DNA of 64,000 nt, taken from NCBI GenBank assembly GCA_039545295.1, contig BCIK01000004.1:125389-189388 (forward strand). Direction: 5' to 3'. Of the stretch, positions 46,734 to 56,133 are shown in pieces. The translations under genes and the position numbers were made by a program. The stretch comes from Udeniomyces pyricola. Taxonomy: Eukaryota > Basidiomycota > Tremellomycetes > Cystofilobasidiales > Mrakiaceae. Each line of letters starts with the position of its first letter. The stretch's first letter is position 1. Below the pieces are notes generated by a model. That model was not told the DNA's origin. It worked only from the letters and a program-made list of their open reading frames with translations, and ran no database searches.

Positions 46734-47406
46734 CGCGTCCGAAGCGCGGAATCTGAAGGCTTTCCGCTGTCAGACCGAGGAAAATGCCGTTTCTGCGTAA
46801 GCGCACTATTTTATATATATTCATGTACATCGAATTCTGAACGTGGTTCCCACAGATTTCTGCCGCTTGCGTAGCGTCCGTACGTGCCTCAAACCAAGCT
46901 AGATGGTAGTATAACGCTCGTGAGGATGATGAGTCATCATAGTGTACATGATTTGAGCGATAAAAAGTAAGATTGAAACAGAAAGAAAAAAGTACATAAA
47001 ACATGTACATGAAATAAGGTAAAAACAGACCCAGCATAACAAAAGGGTACATTTGGATACATATGATCGTTGGCATATACTCCTCATTCTCCTCCCTCCG
47101 TGTCGAAGTTCCTATCGCGCTCTCGAATCATATCCTCTAAAAGCTGCGGGCGATTTGCCCCGAAAGAACGAGGTCTGATGAAGAAGAAAAAAACCCTCCT
47201 TCTTCTCAGAGAATTCGAGCAACTAGCGACCAGATCCACTTCACATCTACCACCACCTTGGCCCCGTTCGGTCGAATGGCATCTAGAGCATTCTGCAGCA
47301 CCTGCCTATCATTCTTGACTCGAAAGAATTGGACGACTTGTGTGATGATATCGAGCTCCTCGGGCAAAAGGTTGAGACCTCATTAGGCACATGGTGTCGA
47401 TCAAGT

Positions 47407-48048
47407 TCAGGCCAGACAGAGTACGTTCAAGTCCAACTCAAAGAACTCAAGATGTTGAGCATCTGCGCTCATGTCCCACTCACTCATCTCCTCAGCATGG
47501 TCCCTTCTTTTGAGCTTCTCCATCATCTCCTCCAGCTCTTCCAGCTCGTACTCGTCCTCATTCGTTCCGCTCTCAGACTCGTCGCCGGCCCCTGGCGATT
47601 TCTGGCAAGCTCGATCCCAATCTCTTCGAACGTCACGGTCCCAATCACCTTCTTCGCTATCTGTATCCCATCGGGCAGGAGCAGCATCCATCTCCTTCTG
47701 CCGGGTCTTGATCATTTTCATCTCCTCCAGACAGATCTCCAAAGGGCTGCTGGTCAAGGGCGGGCCCGTTGGCTCTCCTCGATCCGGACGGGTCACATTG
47801 GGGATCTGGCGCTGGGTCGGCTCCCTGCAGGTGATGGAGGTGGATGAGGGGCTCAGCTCGGGAGTTCTGTCATTCGAGAAGTCAAGAGTGGGCAAGTTGC
47901 GATGTTGGTCGAAGACGGTACAGCTGACCAAAATTCTGCAATGGGGGCAGAGACGCTTGTTATCAGATCGTCCTACTATTTGTTTTCTGGGGACAGGATT
48001 ATAGGACCCGTGGACCCTGCGAGGGCGAACGGGGCGAGCTCTAGGCAT
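47407..48048 (-). CDS. Transposon-type N-terminal zinc-cluster protein fragment
   Basis: Frame of 213 residues from ATG 48048 (MPRARPVRPRRVHGSYNPVP). An Arg-rich start is followed by LCPHCRILVSCTVFDQHR, a C-x2-C-x12-H cluster like the zinc module at the start of large fungal transposases of the KDZ/Plavaka type, and then a long acidic region (SEEGDWDRDVRRDWDRAC, NEDEYELEELEEMMEKLKRR). No catalytic domain follows before the stop at 47407. The family link is an inference from this pattern only. Its position inside the TIR-flanked segment agrees with a transposon origin. Confidence 0.45.
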   Translation of the reverse strand: MPRARPVRPRRVHGSYNPVPRKQIVGRSDNKRLCPHCRILVSCTVFDQHRNLPTLDFSNDRTPELSPSSTSITCREPTQRQIPNVTRPDRGEPTGPPLTSSPLEICLEEMKMIKTRQKEMDAAPARWDTDSEEGDWDRDVRRDWDRACQKSPGAGDESESGTNEDEYELEELEEMMEKLKRRDHAEEMSEWDMSADAQHLEFFELDLNVLCLA

Positions 48049-48174
48049 GACAAGGCGGTGAAAATGGCGGATGTGTTTTGACATGCATGTGCGGTCCATT
48101 CCAATGTTCATCATCTTGTCACGGTTTGTCCATAGGCTTATGAGATCATGCGCTCCCTATAGATCCGCGCGGCT

Positions 48175-48324
48175 ATGGCCGCTGAGCAGGTTCTTCTTTC
48201 CTCTGGCGATTGGATCGTCAAGACGCTCGTCGAGGGCTTCCTGAAGTCTGAGCGGGATCACGAGAGGAAGCTTGCGAATCAGGTCCAGGTTCAGGTTCAG
48301 GTTCAGGTTCAGGTTCAGGAATAG
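48175..48324 (+). CDS. Short frame ending in a QV repeat, probable exon fragment
   Basis: From ATG 48175 to TAG 48324, 49 residues: MAAEQVLLSSGDWIVKTLVE, then KSERDHERKLANQ and a run of Gln-Val from six CAGGTT-type hexamers (48280-48318). The frame is open back to three possible acceptors (after 48135, 48144, 48162), all in phase 0. It is probably a terminal exon of a larger, partly lost gene. Confidence 0.3.
   Translation: MAAEQVLLSSGDWIVKTLVEGFLKSERDHERKLANQVQVQVQVQVQVQE
48280..48318. repeat. CAGGTT hexamer repeat
   Basis: About six tandem copies of CAGGTT (first copy CAGGTC), in frame as Gln-Val within the short reading frame at 48175-48324. Confidence 0.9.
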
Positions 48325-48951
48325 CCAACAGACCTTGTGAGTTCCGTTCTATCTTTGGTCTGCTGGTTAGACCGAAGTCCTCCTGTTACCACTTTCTACT
48401 TGACACACCCATGTATGTATCCTCTGCACCTTCTCACACGTTGTTTCTCGCGCCCTCGTCGTACAAGTCTTGTCTGGACGTCATCAGATCGATGCTGACA
48501 TGTATCCTCAATTCCAGCGCTTGCACACGCGGCCTTTTCTATCTTTCCTCTGTATCTTCTACTTTTTCGTGTATCTATCTCCTCTCTGGCTTGGCTAGCC
48601 TGTTTTGATGTGCTATATATGATCTTCTATCGTCTATCATCGAATTGGAAAGCAAACGAGCAAGCAAGAAAACGAGCCTGGGCAGCCTGCGCATGAGCCT
48701 GCACATAGAACTGATGTCGAAGTTTTTCACTCGCTCTGTAGGACGCTACACGACTATACCACTCTTGAGCGGCTGATATCACCATTCGAATTACCTACTG
48801 CACCGATCCATGGGCTCGTACGGTCCTCAAGTGCCGTTGTCAGTAATTTTGCTGGGGTTGAAGGTCGCGCGAAACATCTGCAAATCCTGCTGTATAGGCG
48901 CGAAATTTATTTCCGCGGTTTGATCGCGGAAAAAGGAAGAAATAAGCCCGG

Positions 48952-48980
48952 GAGATTCCGCGTTGCTCATTTCCATAGTG
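48952..48980 (-). repeat. Terminal inverted repeat, right
   Basis: Read on the minus strand from 48980 it begins CACTATGGAAATGAGCAACG, matching 46705-46733 with three mismatches. Confidence 0.75.
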
Positions 48981-49450
48981 CTTAGTAGTCATAGCGAGAG
49001 ACGATGGCACATGCAAAGAAAGGGTATCCCTGTAAATTGCCGGAATATATATAATTCGAGAAAAATGTCGATGACGTTGCGTAAGGTACAGCAGAGCAGG
49101 CAAGCGGTTCGGCACTGCGGGAGCCGATCCCGTCGGCCCGGAAGAAGTTCGAAGTGTCTTGCGCAACGTATGTGCCCTCCCTTCGGACGGTCTGATGATC
49201 CACCATCGGCCACTCGCCATCCCTTCGATCGGCTGGCTCCCTTAGTCCTGATCATACGCTCATCTCTTGGTAGCTACGTTACTGTCTCATGAACCCTTCT
49301 CGGGACGGGGAAAACACCACCGACGACTCTCATAATCTGTGATACTTTTCGCTCACCGCTTCTCTCATGAACGTAACGATAACCCCCCGACATCCTGGCT
49401 CACCTCTCTACCTCTGACTGATCCCTGCTCACTTTACTCTAGCATCCTTT
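48981..49450. promoter_or_regulatory. Upstream region of O-fucosyltransferase-like copy B
   Basis: Spacer between the right end of the TIR element and the copy B start codon. It is CT-rich near 49390-49445, as before copy A. It shows no obvious similarity to the copy A leader, so the transposon side has replaced or diverged the ancestral flank. Confidence 0.4.
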
Positions 49451-52141
49451 ATGATGTTCACACTCCCCCATCGAGTCCAAGCTTCGTCACTTGACGGCTT
49501 GCCTATCTCCACCAAAACCTTCTCCCGAAACGTCTCTATGCGATCACGAACGTGGCGATGGAGACAGGTCACCTTTCTCGTCTTCCTCGCTTGCGTCTAC
49601 CTCATCACCCTGGCCGCCCTCATGGACAGCAAATCGAACTCACATCGAGAAGGGCTCGCCAACTACCTCTCTATGACATCTTTGATAGGCCAATTCGTTC
49701 GGCCGCCAACGCCCAAGCCGCCGAGTCAGAACGTCCTGAGGGGGGTCTACAACTCGACGAAGCTTGACCTCGATTGTATGTCTTACCTGGATTTTCTGGC
49801 TGATTATCCCCCACGTCCACCTTGGATCAGAAGAGGGCTGGCCAAGCACGCCTTGCTGACCAGCGATCTTCTGTAAACATCTACGTCTTTTTGATTAACA
49901 CGATCTCCGAGTACAGCCCGACTCATCCCAAGCGAATACTACATGACATCGGCAATCATGTCTGGATTCACCAACCAGGTAACCATTGTTCCTTGTGTTC
50001 CTTGGACCGTCAATCCTTCATTCAAAGGATGTGACAGACTGATTTGGCTTGCGGATATTTTTTTTCTCTGTTTCTTCTTGCTATCGTCTGAGTGACCGAT
50101 CAGGTCATTGGGGCAGCCCATCGTGCGTAGACTTCAACCTAGATGCTTGAGGATTCGATTTAGGCTAGGACCACCGAGCTCACGATCGCAATTTGCACGG
50201 TTTGAAGTCATTCAAATGGCTTCGCTCTCAGGTCGAACACCCATTGTTCCACCTTTTTACCCGGTTATTTCGCAACTCGGTGACCCAATGGGTCCTAAAC
50301 CGCACCGTGGGATCCCCCGTCTCAACTTCTCGGACGTGTTTGACCTTCCTTACCTGTTCGACGTGCTCTCCAAGCCGGACCCCCACTCGGACCGACCGAT
50401 CATCAACGGTATCGTCGAGTGGAGTGAGCTGATGGATGTCGAGGCCGGTCCTGACATGAAAGATGAGGACAGGGTCCCGATTGGGTGCTGGAAAACGTTC
50501 AGACCAGAGGATAAGCTCAACAATCCCGGCTCCTTCATCAAAAGTTTTGGTTTGCGTAAGTTAAACTTGGAGCGCCTCGATTCGACCCGCTTGATCATGT
50601 ATGATCGATGACAATCATTGCTTACCATCACCATCATATCTCCTCTATCGCTTGTCATTACGCCTCGATGCATATGACACTCACAGTGCCATCGTACACG
50701 TCCCTTCCTGCCGAGATGCGCAAGCAGGGCTCGAGACCGCCCCACACCATGCTTCCCGACACTGGCGCCTTTCTTGCGCCGTCAAACTCGCTTGCGGTGG
50801 ACGAATACCTTGCGAGCGGCAACGTCACTGTTGCTGAAATACAGCCTAACGACCAGCTGAGCTGCATCGACATGCTGTATTTTGCCAGCGACGACCAGAA
50901 GATCAGTGGTGAGTAGGATGTGAGATCTGCAGATTGAAGCCTAGAGCTCGGAGTTTCAAGATTGGATAGTGTTTTTGAGAGGCTGTCCTGTAGACGTCCC
51001 GTGACTCTACTCATGACACGTTCTGACCGGTCTGTGTGCTTTTGTCTTTTCCTGCGATGCGATGTTTGCGATTTATCATTGACACTAGGCTGGGGTCAAA
51101 GTCCTCGCGATGCACTCGGCAACCCGTTCGGTACCTGGGTCAACGTCGGCCAGCACATGCGGTTCCAACCCGAGCTTCTCAATGAGGCGTTTGCACTTCT
51201 GCGCGAGATCTTTGGCGTTCCGGAGGGCGAGGATATCCCGGACTTTGTCTCGTTTCACATCCGACACGGTGCGTTGCCGATGTCTCCTCTCTTGACGTCT
51301 GCTTTTGACGTCTGCCCCGATCATTCTGCTCGGGCTGACATCTCATGGCATTTTTCTCCTGCATCAGGCGACTTTCTCAACGTATGCCCTCACCGATTGT
51401 CTGAGGGTAAACTCACGGCGGAGGGCAAGCTCCCTGCTGACCTTGACAAGTGCGCCTCGACTCGAATGTTTGCCGAGGGACTCGACATGGTCCTCGACGA
51501 GATCGCCAACGCGACCGTTGTTCCGACGTCGTCCGAGTCGTACCCGTTCGTGATCTCGAAGCGGCCGAAGCATGTGTTCGTCGCGACGAACGCGCACGAC
51601 CCGGCCTACCTTGCCGATATCGAGGCCCGGGGCTGGAAGATGATCACGCCTGCGATGGTGGCGCGGCTGAGGGAGGAAGGCACTGACTGGTCACCGACGC
51701 TGATGGACAAGGTGATCATGAGCCTGGGACGTGGCTTTGTCGGCACCTCGGGGTCTACTAGTGAGTTGCGCTGGCCGGCTGACCTGGCTGTCAAGCGTGC
51801 ATGTTGCCGGCACGTTTCTTCCGAGACGACTTGCCGAGAAATGACGAGACTTGGCGGAATTTTGCTGAGCGCGGGTACTTGCTCTCTTCTTGCTTGGGCA
51901 TCTTTTCAGTGTCCGAAATCAACGCCCGTAGAGTCGAGGTACGCACAGCTCTTCCAACTGTTCTCTCGCTGAACATATTTGTTGATTTGTTTGCCTAATC
52001 TGGCTTATGTCCAAAACTATTCGCGCACGACTGACGCGCGCTGTGCTTGGACTTTCTGTCTCCTCCTCGCTCCAGAGTTGGAATCACGCCCCCTCATCGG
52101 TCTATGTCAGTTGGTATGACGTTCGGACCGTGCAGGCTTAA
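49451..52141 (+). CDS. O-fucosyltransferase-like type II membrane protein, copy B
   Basis: Tandem paralogue of the gene at 42147. The N-terminus has a basic cytosolic end and one membrane anchor (VTFLVFLACVYLITLAALMD), then the shared stem (GQFVRPP, NVLRGVYNSTKLDLD). Exon order matches copy A: YVFLINTISEYSPTHPKRIL, GHWGSPS joined to SRSQFARFEVIQMASLSGRT, then PIVPPF, DVFDLPYLFDVLSKPDPHSD, MLPDTGAFLAPSNSLAVDEY, then the two catalytic exons inside the block identical to copy A (RHGD box, FVGTSGST). The last exons (MSEINARRVE; SWNHAPSSVYVSWYDVRTVQ) differ moderately from copy A. The second exon is in phase here through an acceptor after CAAG. As in copy A, a Golgi O-fucosyltransferase-like role is inferred from the GT-B motifs; substrate unknown. 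Confidence 0.78.
51074..51807 (+). repeat. 734-bp block identical to 43777-44510 (copy B side)
   Basis: Second copy of the identical block, on the same strand, 7297 bp from the first. Sequence just outside (CGGCACG against TGGCATG at the right; ATTTATC against ATGTATC at the left) differs. Confidence 0.93.
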
Positions 52142-52486
52142 GGACATGTAGCATACATATATTTCTCTACCTTTTCTTTCCTCCCTGCTCTTGCGCACGT
52201 GCATTCCCGGAGTCATTCCGGTTGCATCGTCAGGTCGCATGCTTAATTGTATCTCGTCGTCTTGTACTTCTCTGCTTTTCATGTTGCATCTAATTATTTG
52301 TTTATTTGGTTCTTTTCTTCGTCTCCTCGGTTCACTTGGTCTCAGAAAGTCTTATGAATGACTCTAATCGTTTAATCTTGTCAAGCTTACAACGGAAGCA
52401 GTTAATATGTTGCGCAACTGCATATGTGACCATGCATATCATGTGACATTTGCATGATATAAACTGCACTCGAGGCGCGCGTGGAC
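52142..52486. other. Spacer between copy B and the PC-esterase-like fragment
   Basis: A 345-bp spacer with T-rich sequence (52270-52320). No gene or motif supported; it should contain the copy B 3' trailer and the promoter of the downstream fragment. Confidence 0.4.
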
Positions 52487-53291
52487 ATGCATCTATACAC
52501 TAGGCTGAACGTGAGGCAACGACCAAGCGTCGCTCGACATATCAGTTCAACGTTCAACGTTCAACCTTGAATTATCCTGACGTCCTTGCCTTTCTTTGGT
52601 CTATCTCATCTATCACGAACTTTCTTTTTCTTTTCTTTTCCTCGCACACACGCTCTTGTCTGGCGCTTTCATTCATCCGTCACGCAATTCTCCATCGACG
52701 CGTTACCTGCAGACTATACATCGGCCGGTGCTGCGCCTTACGGCCATCATATGCATCCTCACTGTCATGCTTTGGACGGCCCGGTCCCAGCTACCGGGTG
52801 GGGTTTACCCTTCCCTCCTCTCGAGCGGCCACTTTGGGCTGCCTCATTTCTCTTATAACACCCTCTCCAGAATCGAGAATCACGCCGCCGGACGATGGGC
52901 CCGGCGAGAGTCACCTATCCTTACACAGAACGACATGTCAAGTTTGATGCCGGGCATGAAGTATACACACCAGACTTGCGAAGGTGGACTCGCGAGGCTG
53001 TACAAAATCGCCAGCTGGGAGTGGGTCGGACAAGATGGGAGCCGGCTCGAGTTTGATGGAAAACGCTTCCTTGTCGACCTGCTACGGAGACAAGCAGGAG
53101 TGTTCTTCATAGGAGGTGAGTTCTTTTTGTATCGCCATGTGTGGCGAAGCCTAGTTGGACACTATCTGCCTAGCGCAACAATCTCTGACCAGCCGGGTGT
53201 CGGTACTATCTATTTGTGATCACGCATGACAGACTCTATCACAAACATGAATGTCAATGGCGTTGAGGATATCCTCGGGCAAGGGTCATGA
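52487..53291 (+). pseudogene. 5' part of a PC-esterase-like (Cap64/CAS1-type) gene, truncated after the GDS box
   Basis: Exons 52487-52510, 52713-53115 and 53233-53291 join in phase. The product begins MHLYTRLN, has one membrane anchor (LRLTAIICILTVMLWTA), then RWARRESPILTQNDM, TCEGGLARLYKIASWEWVG, FDGKRFLVDLLRRQAG and VFFIGDSITNMN. The order W-x-W, FD..FL..LL, FIGDS is that of PC-esterase domains found in fungal polysaccharide O-acetylation proteins. After the GDS box the reading frame ends within about 16 codons (TGA 53289-53291), where about 300 more residues would be expected. The last exon overlaps the end of the minus-strand SGNH gene, so the break was probably made by a rearrangement near 53240. 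Product would lack the catalytic Asp/His. Confidence 0.6.
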
Positions 53292-54430
53292 GTTCTTCCT
53301 CGCTCGGATAAACCCAATTGCCGTCAGTTCTGCGCACGGGACTTCCTTCACTCTCGAGGCGGTCCATCTCACAGATCTGACGGTCAATGTAGAGGTTGAC
53401 GAGCTGAGCCTGGAGATCGTGAGCGGTAAACCCGAGCTGTTGATGAGAGATATGTCCCCACAGTGGGTTTCCTGTTAGCGCATGATCTGGAAGGAAACGG
53501 CGTTGAATAAAAATGATAATCATGACGAACGTGTCTCTCATCGACCCCACGATCGCCACGCATCCAGTACTCCTTCGCGCTCGGCTGTGCGATCATCTGC
53601 GGTAACACCACATTGCAAATTGAGATTGTGGGAACATCATACCTGTAGAAAGCGTAATGTGTGAATCAGCGGCTAGTATGCAGTATGGTATGAAAAATCA
53701 TCCATATATGAAGAGACGAATCTTGATCGTTGGACGTACCAGGTGGCAATACCGTAGTGACTACGTACATCGTCAAGGATCGTGTATAGCAAGCAAGAGA
53801 CGGCCATGTCAGCTACAGACTTGATGGGCCAAAGGGCTGACATCGCCAGCTTTTCACTCCTCACAATCTACCCTATCTCTTCCAAATAGGTCTTGTTCCA
53901 CTGCATGTGAGTTCAGGGGGATACATACAGTTCTCCTCCTGTAGACAAAGCATCGAACACAAGTGCAAATGTCAAGATTGATAAGACGGCCGGACTGTTG
54001 GGCAAATCGAGTAAGCCTCGAAGCAGAAGCTCGTAGGAGTGCGCGTCTCGATTGAGACGTTGATCGTTGATACCTGGTAGTAAGAATACATAATTGTTTA
54101 AAAGGAAGTCAGCCCCGCAGAAACTATATGCTCGGTGTCCTATGAGAATAATTGGTGCACCCCCTGACCGAGTTCGACTAGGACAAGACCGGCCTCTTCC
54201 GGAATGTGCTCTCGAAAACACATTGAGAAGTAGCCAGAGCCAGTCGCCTAGTAAGTGACGGTAGCATTTTGTGGGGCATAAAATGATATGTCAGCACATC
54301 TATCGTGCAAGATCAAGGAAGCGGAGGTATCAAAGAAGTCCACTAGATACATACACTCTTCGCACCGTTGACAAAAACGTGGTTCTCATTTGAAAAGAGT
54401 TTGACGATGTGGGCAAAGATCTGGTTGTGT
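53254..54430 (-). pseudogene. SGNH-hydrolase-like gene lacking its 5' part
   Basis: Exons read on the minus strand join in phase: 54430-54355 (HNQIFAHIVKLFSNENHVFV, then NGAKS), an exon with ATGSGYFSMCFREHIPEEAG and LVLVELG, then GINDQRLNRDAHSYELLLRG and VLSILTFALVFDALSTGGEL, a small exon HYGIAT, then WYDVPTISICNVVLPQMIAQ, and a last exon with HISHQQLGFTAHDLQAQLVN, YIDRQICEMDRLES, ending in LARGYPQRH at TGA 53254. The NGAK, GxND and terminal His-box pattern are those of fungal SGNH hydrolase-like proteins. No membrane anchor and no block-I GDS/GGS motif can be found in the 400 bp before the OXLD1-like gene, so the first part appears lost. The last junction needs a GTGGGG donor, so some decay is possible. 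A polysaccharide-linked function is inferred. Confidence 0.55.
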
Positions 54431-54831
54431 CTGATAGTGAGGATGATATGTCAAGGCGAACAGGCAAAAAAAGGTCACGTTGTGCAGTGACGCCGACTGC
54501 AAATCGATTCCCCACCGTGAGTAGTACGCATACTGCCTACGCACCTACGGTTTTAAGTAACATTACTCATACGGTGAGAGAGCTGGAGAATAGAAGACAA
54601 ACATCAAATGGACCTCAAATTATCTAAGGAGCCATCGTGAAGAGTCATACAGATTTCTCCCTCGCTGCAAATCGAGTCAACAAATCGAAGCGCGATGATC
54701 ATCGTCGATCAGTGTGGCCTTGGATTGATAGATGATATGAGATCAATCGAAGGAACTGTTCTACTCATGCGTAATGTATTGTGATGCACATGTGTATATT
54801 CTATTCCGATGTGTGTATGCATCGGACTGAA
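54431..54831. other. Spacer upstream of the truncated SGNH gene
   Basis: About 400 bp with no supported coding sequence on either strand. The missing 5' exons of the SGNH-like gene were sought here and not found. It also holds the 3' trailer of the OXLD1-like gene. Confidence 0.45.
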
Positions 54832-55892
54832 TCATGTGCCCTTAGCCCCTTCCACCTCTACCGCCGCACTCGTCTGCTTCAGTCTGCCCTCCATCTCCAA
54901 AAACGCTTTCATGGCTGGGTCCATGTCCTCCAAAACCTTTTTGGCGCCTTGATCCCCACCTTTGGCTTTCCATCGGTCCACAGCCACTGGCCAGTCTGAT
55001 CGAGGTGTCGACGCGGCGACAAGAGCGTCGTGTGCACGGGAGAGGGATTCAGAGTATGTTGAAAGTGACTCGGAATAAAGATCGTAGACGCAGTGACTGT
55101 AGGGAAGTGAGGGGAAGAGATGCAGTAGGTGAGGTGGAGACCGAAAGGAGGCGGAGGGGAATGGCGTGAGGTCAGCAACGGGATTGGCGCCAATTTCCAG
55201 CAAAAAAGTCGAAGGGGGTTAAAAATCACTTCGAAGCAAGCAGTGATGACAACGTAAAAGTTTCCAGTCACTCACACACATCCACTCATACAGCAGTCTG
55301 ATACGTTCAAGCCAAGGAGAAAGGAAGCACATTCATGAGTATTGAATCTTCTTGTCTCGGCATCCCATCTTGCCAACCTGTCGATTGAGCCGTGCCCGTG
55401 TTGATAGGGGACGCCCCTCGTACCTTCTTCCCCAGGTTTCCAAGGCTTTTCTGGGACCTTGACGCCAAGGATCTCAAAAGCGTTGTCCTCTGGCCCTCTG
55501 GCTTCTCTCTCTCCAACAGGAACGACTTCGGGGATGAAGACGGCTCGAGTGAAGGGTTTATCTTTATTGGACGGGGCACTGACATTTACGGTGGCAGTGG
55601 TGGCAGTGGCAGGGGTATTGGTAGCAGCGGTAGTAGGAGTCTTAGGTGGGGTGAGGGGTGAAACTGCGGGGGACAATGTATTGGAAGCGAGGGGCAGGAG
55701 TGTACTGGCCGGTGTAGCTGGCGTCGTTGTTGGTGGGGCTGACCGAGCGTCAAAGACCAGTCGGGGTGTAGCGCTGGGCGGAGAGCGGAATGGCAACGGT
55801 TTTGGATAATACTTTGCGAGGAGGTTACCACCTCGACTGCTACAAGGGGCCGTCGAGGCAAAGAGTCGGAACGAGGTCGGGAACGCGGCCAT
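54832..55892 (-). CDS. Oxidoreductase-like domain protein, mitochondrial (OXLD1-like)
   Basis: Two exons (55892-55276 and 55096-54832) join in phase to 293 residues. The N-terminus (MAAFPTSFRLFASTAPCSSR) is a mitochondrial targeting type, followed by a Thr/Pro/Ala-rich linker of about 90 residues. Residues about 195-215 carry the defining motif CCMSGCVHCVYDLYSES of the oxidoreductase-like domain (CC-x2-GC-x2-C). The C-terminus is a helical, Lys/Glu-rich tail (DPAMKAFLEMEGRLKQTSAA). Family members in yeast and animals are mitochondrial; the cysteines suggest metal or redox chemistry, but the reaction is unknown. The intron splits the motif right after GCV. The start is 241 bp from the divergent PPPDE gene. 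Confidence 0.85.
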
Positions 55893-56133
55893 CCATGGGG
55901 TTCGGTCGGTCTGTGGTCAGACGTCAGACGTCAGATCTCACATCGACGTGGAACGGAAAAAAGCCGACGCGACATCAGGCACCGGCGCATAGCTGGGCAC
56001 AGCCTTGCATAGCCTGCCTGACCTTCTAGTCTCCTACAGCCAGCGCCAGTCAGCTATACGGTAGTTGTAAGAATGAGATAAACAGCTGCTATCATCCATC
56101 CTCTATAACTAGCCTCCTTCCCTCTCATCAGTC
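55893..56133. promoter_or_regulatory. Divergent promoter between OXLD1-like and PPPDE-PUL genes
   Basis: The start codons of the two genes are 241 bp apart on opposite strands, so this short segment must serve both. A repeated CAGACGTCAGACGTCAGA sequence at about 55917-55936 contains GACGTC, a CRE-like core; significance inferred only. Confidence 0.5.

Larger units (their letters stand above)
46705..48980. mobile_element. DNA transposon-like element with about 29-bp terminal inverted repeats
   Basis: The left end 46705-46733 and the right end 48952-48980 are inverted copies differing at 3 of 29 positions; both begin CACTATGGAAATGAG from the outside inward. The 2276-bp element carries a minus-strand frame with a CxxC...H cluster (47407-48048) and a small plus-strand frame with a QV repeat (48175-48324). 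I see no convincing target-site duplication next to the ends, so it is either old or the true ends lie slightly further out. Subterminal DNA on both sides is rich in TTCCGCG motifs. No complete transposase is visible, so the element looks non-autonomous or decayed. Confidence 0.65.

Noticed and set aside
46675..47076. Minus-strand frame with aromatic, membrane-like sequence
   Set aside because: Overlaps the transposon end; Phe/Tyr/Met richness comes from AT-rich DNA, and no domain or good start context supports it.
52586..52858. Plus-strand frame with a Phe-rich start before the PC-esterase fragment
   Set aside because: Different frame from the one carrying the anchor and FIGDS motif, and it does not begin with ATG.
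53251..53478. Plus-strand frame continuing after the GDS box
   Set aside because: It is antisense to the last exon of the SGNH-like gene and out of frame with the spliced PC-esterase product, which stops at 53291.
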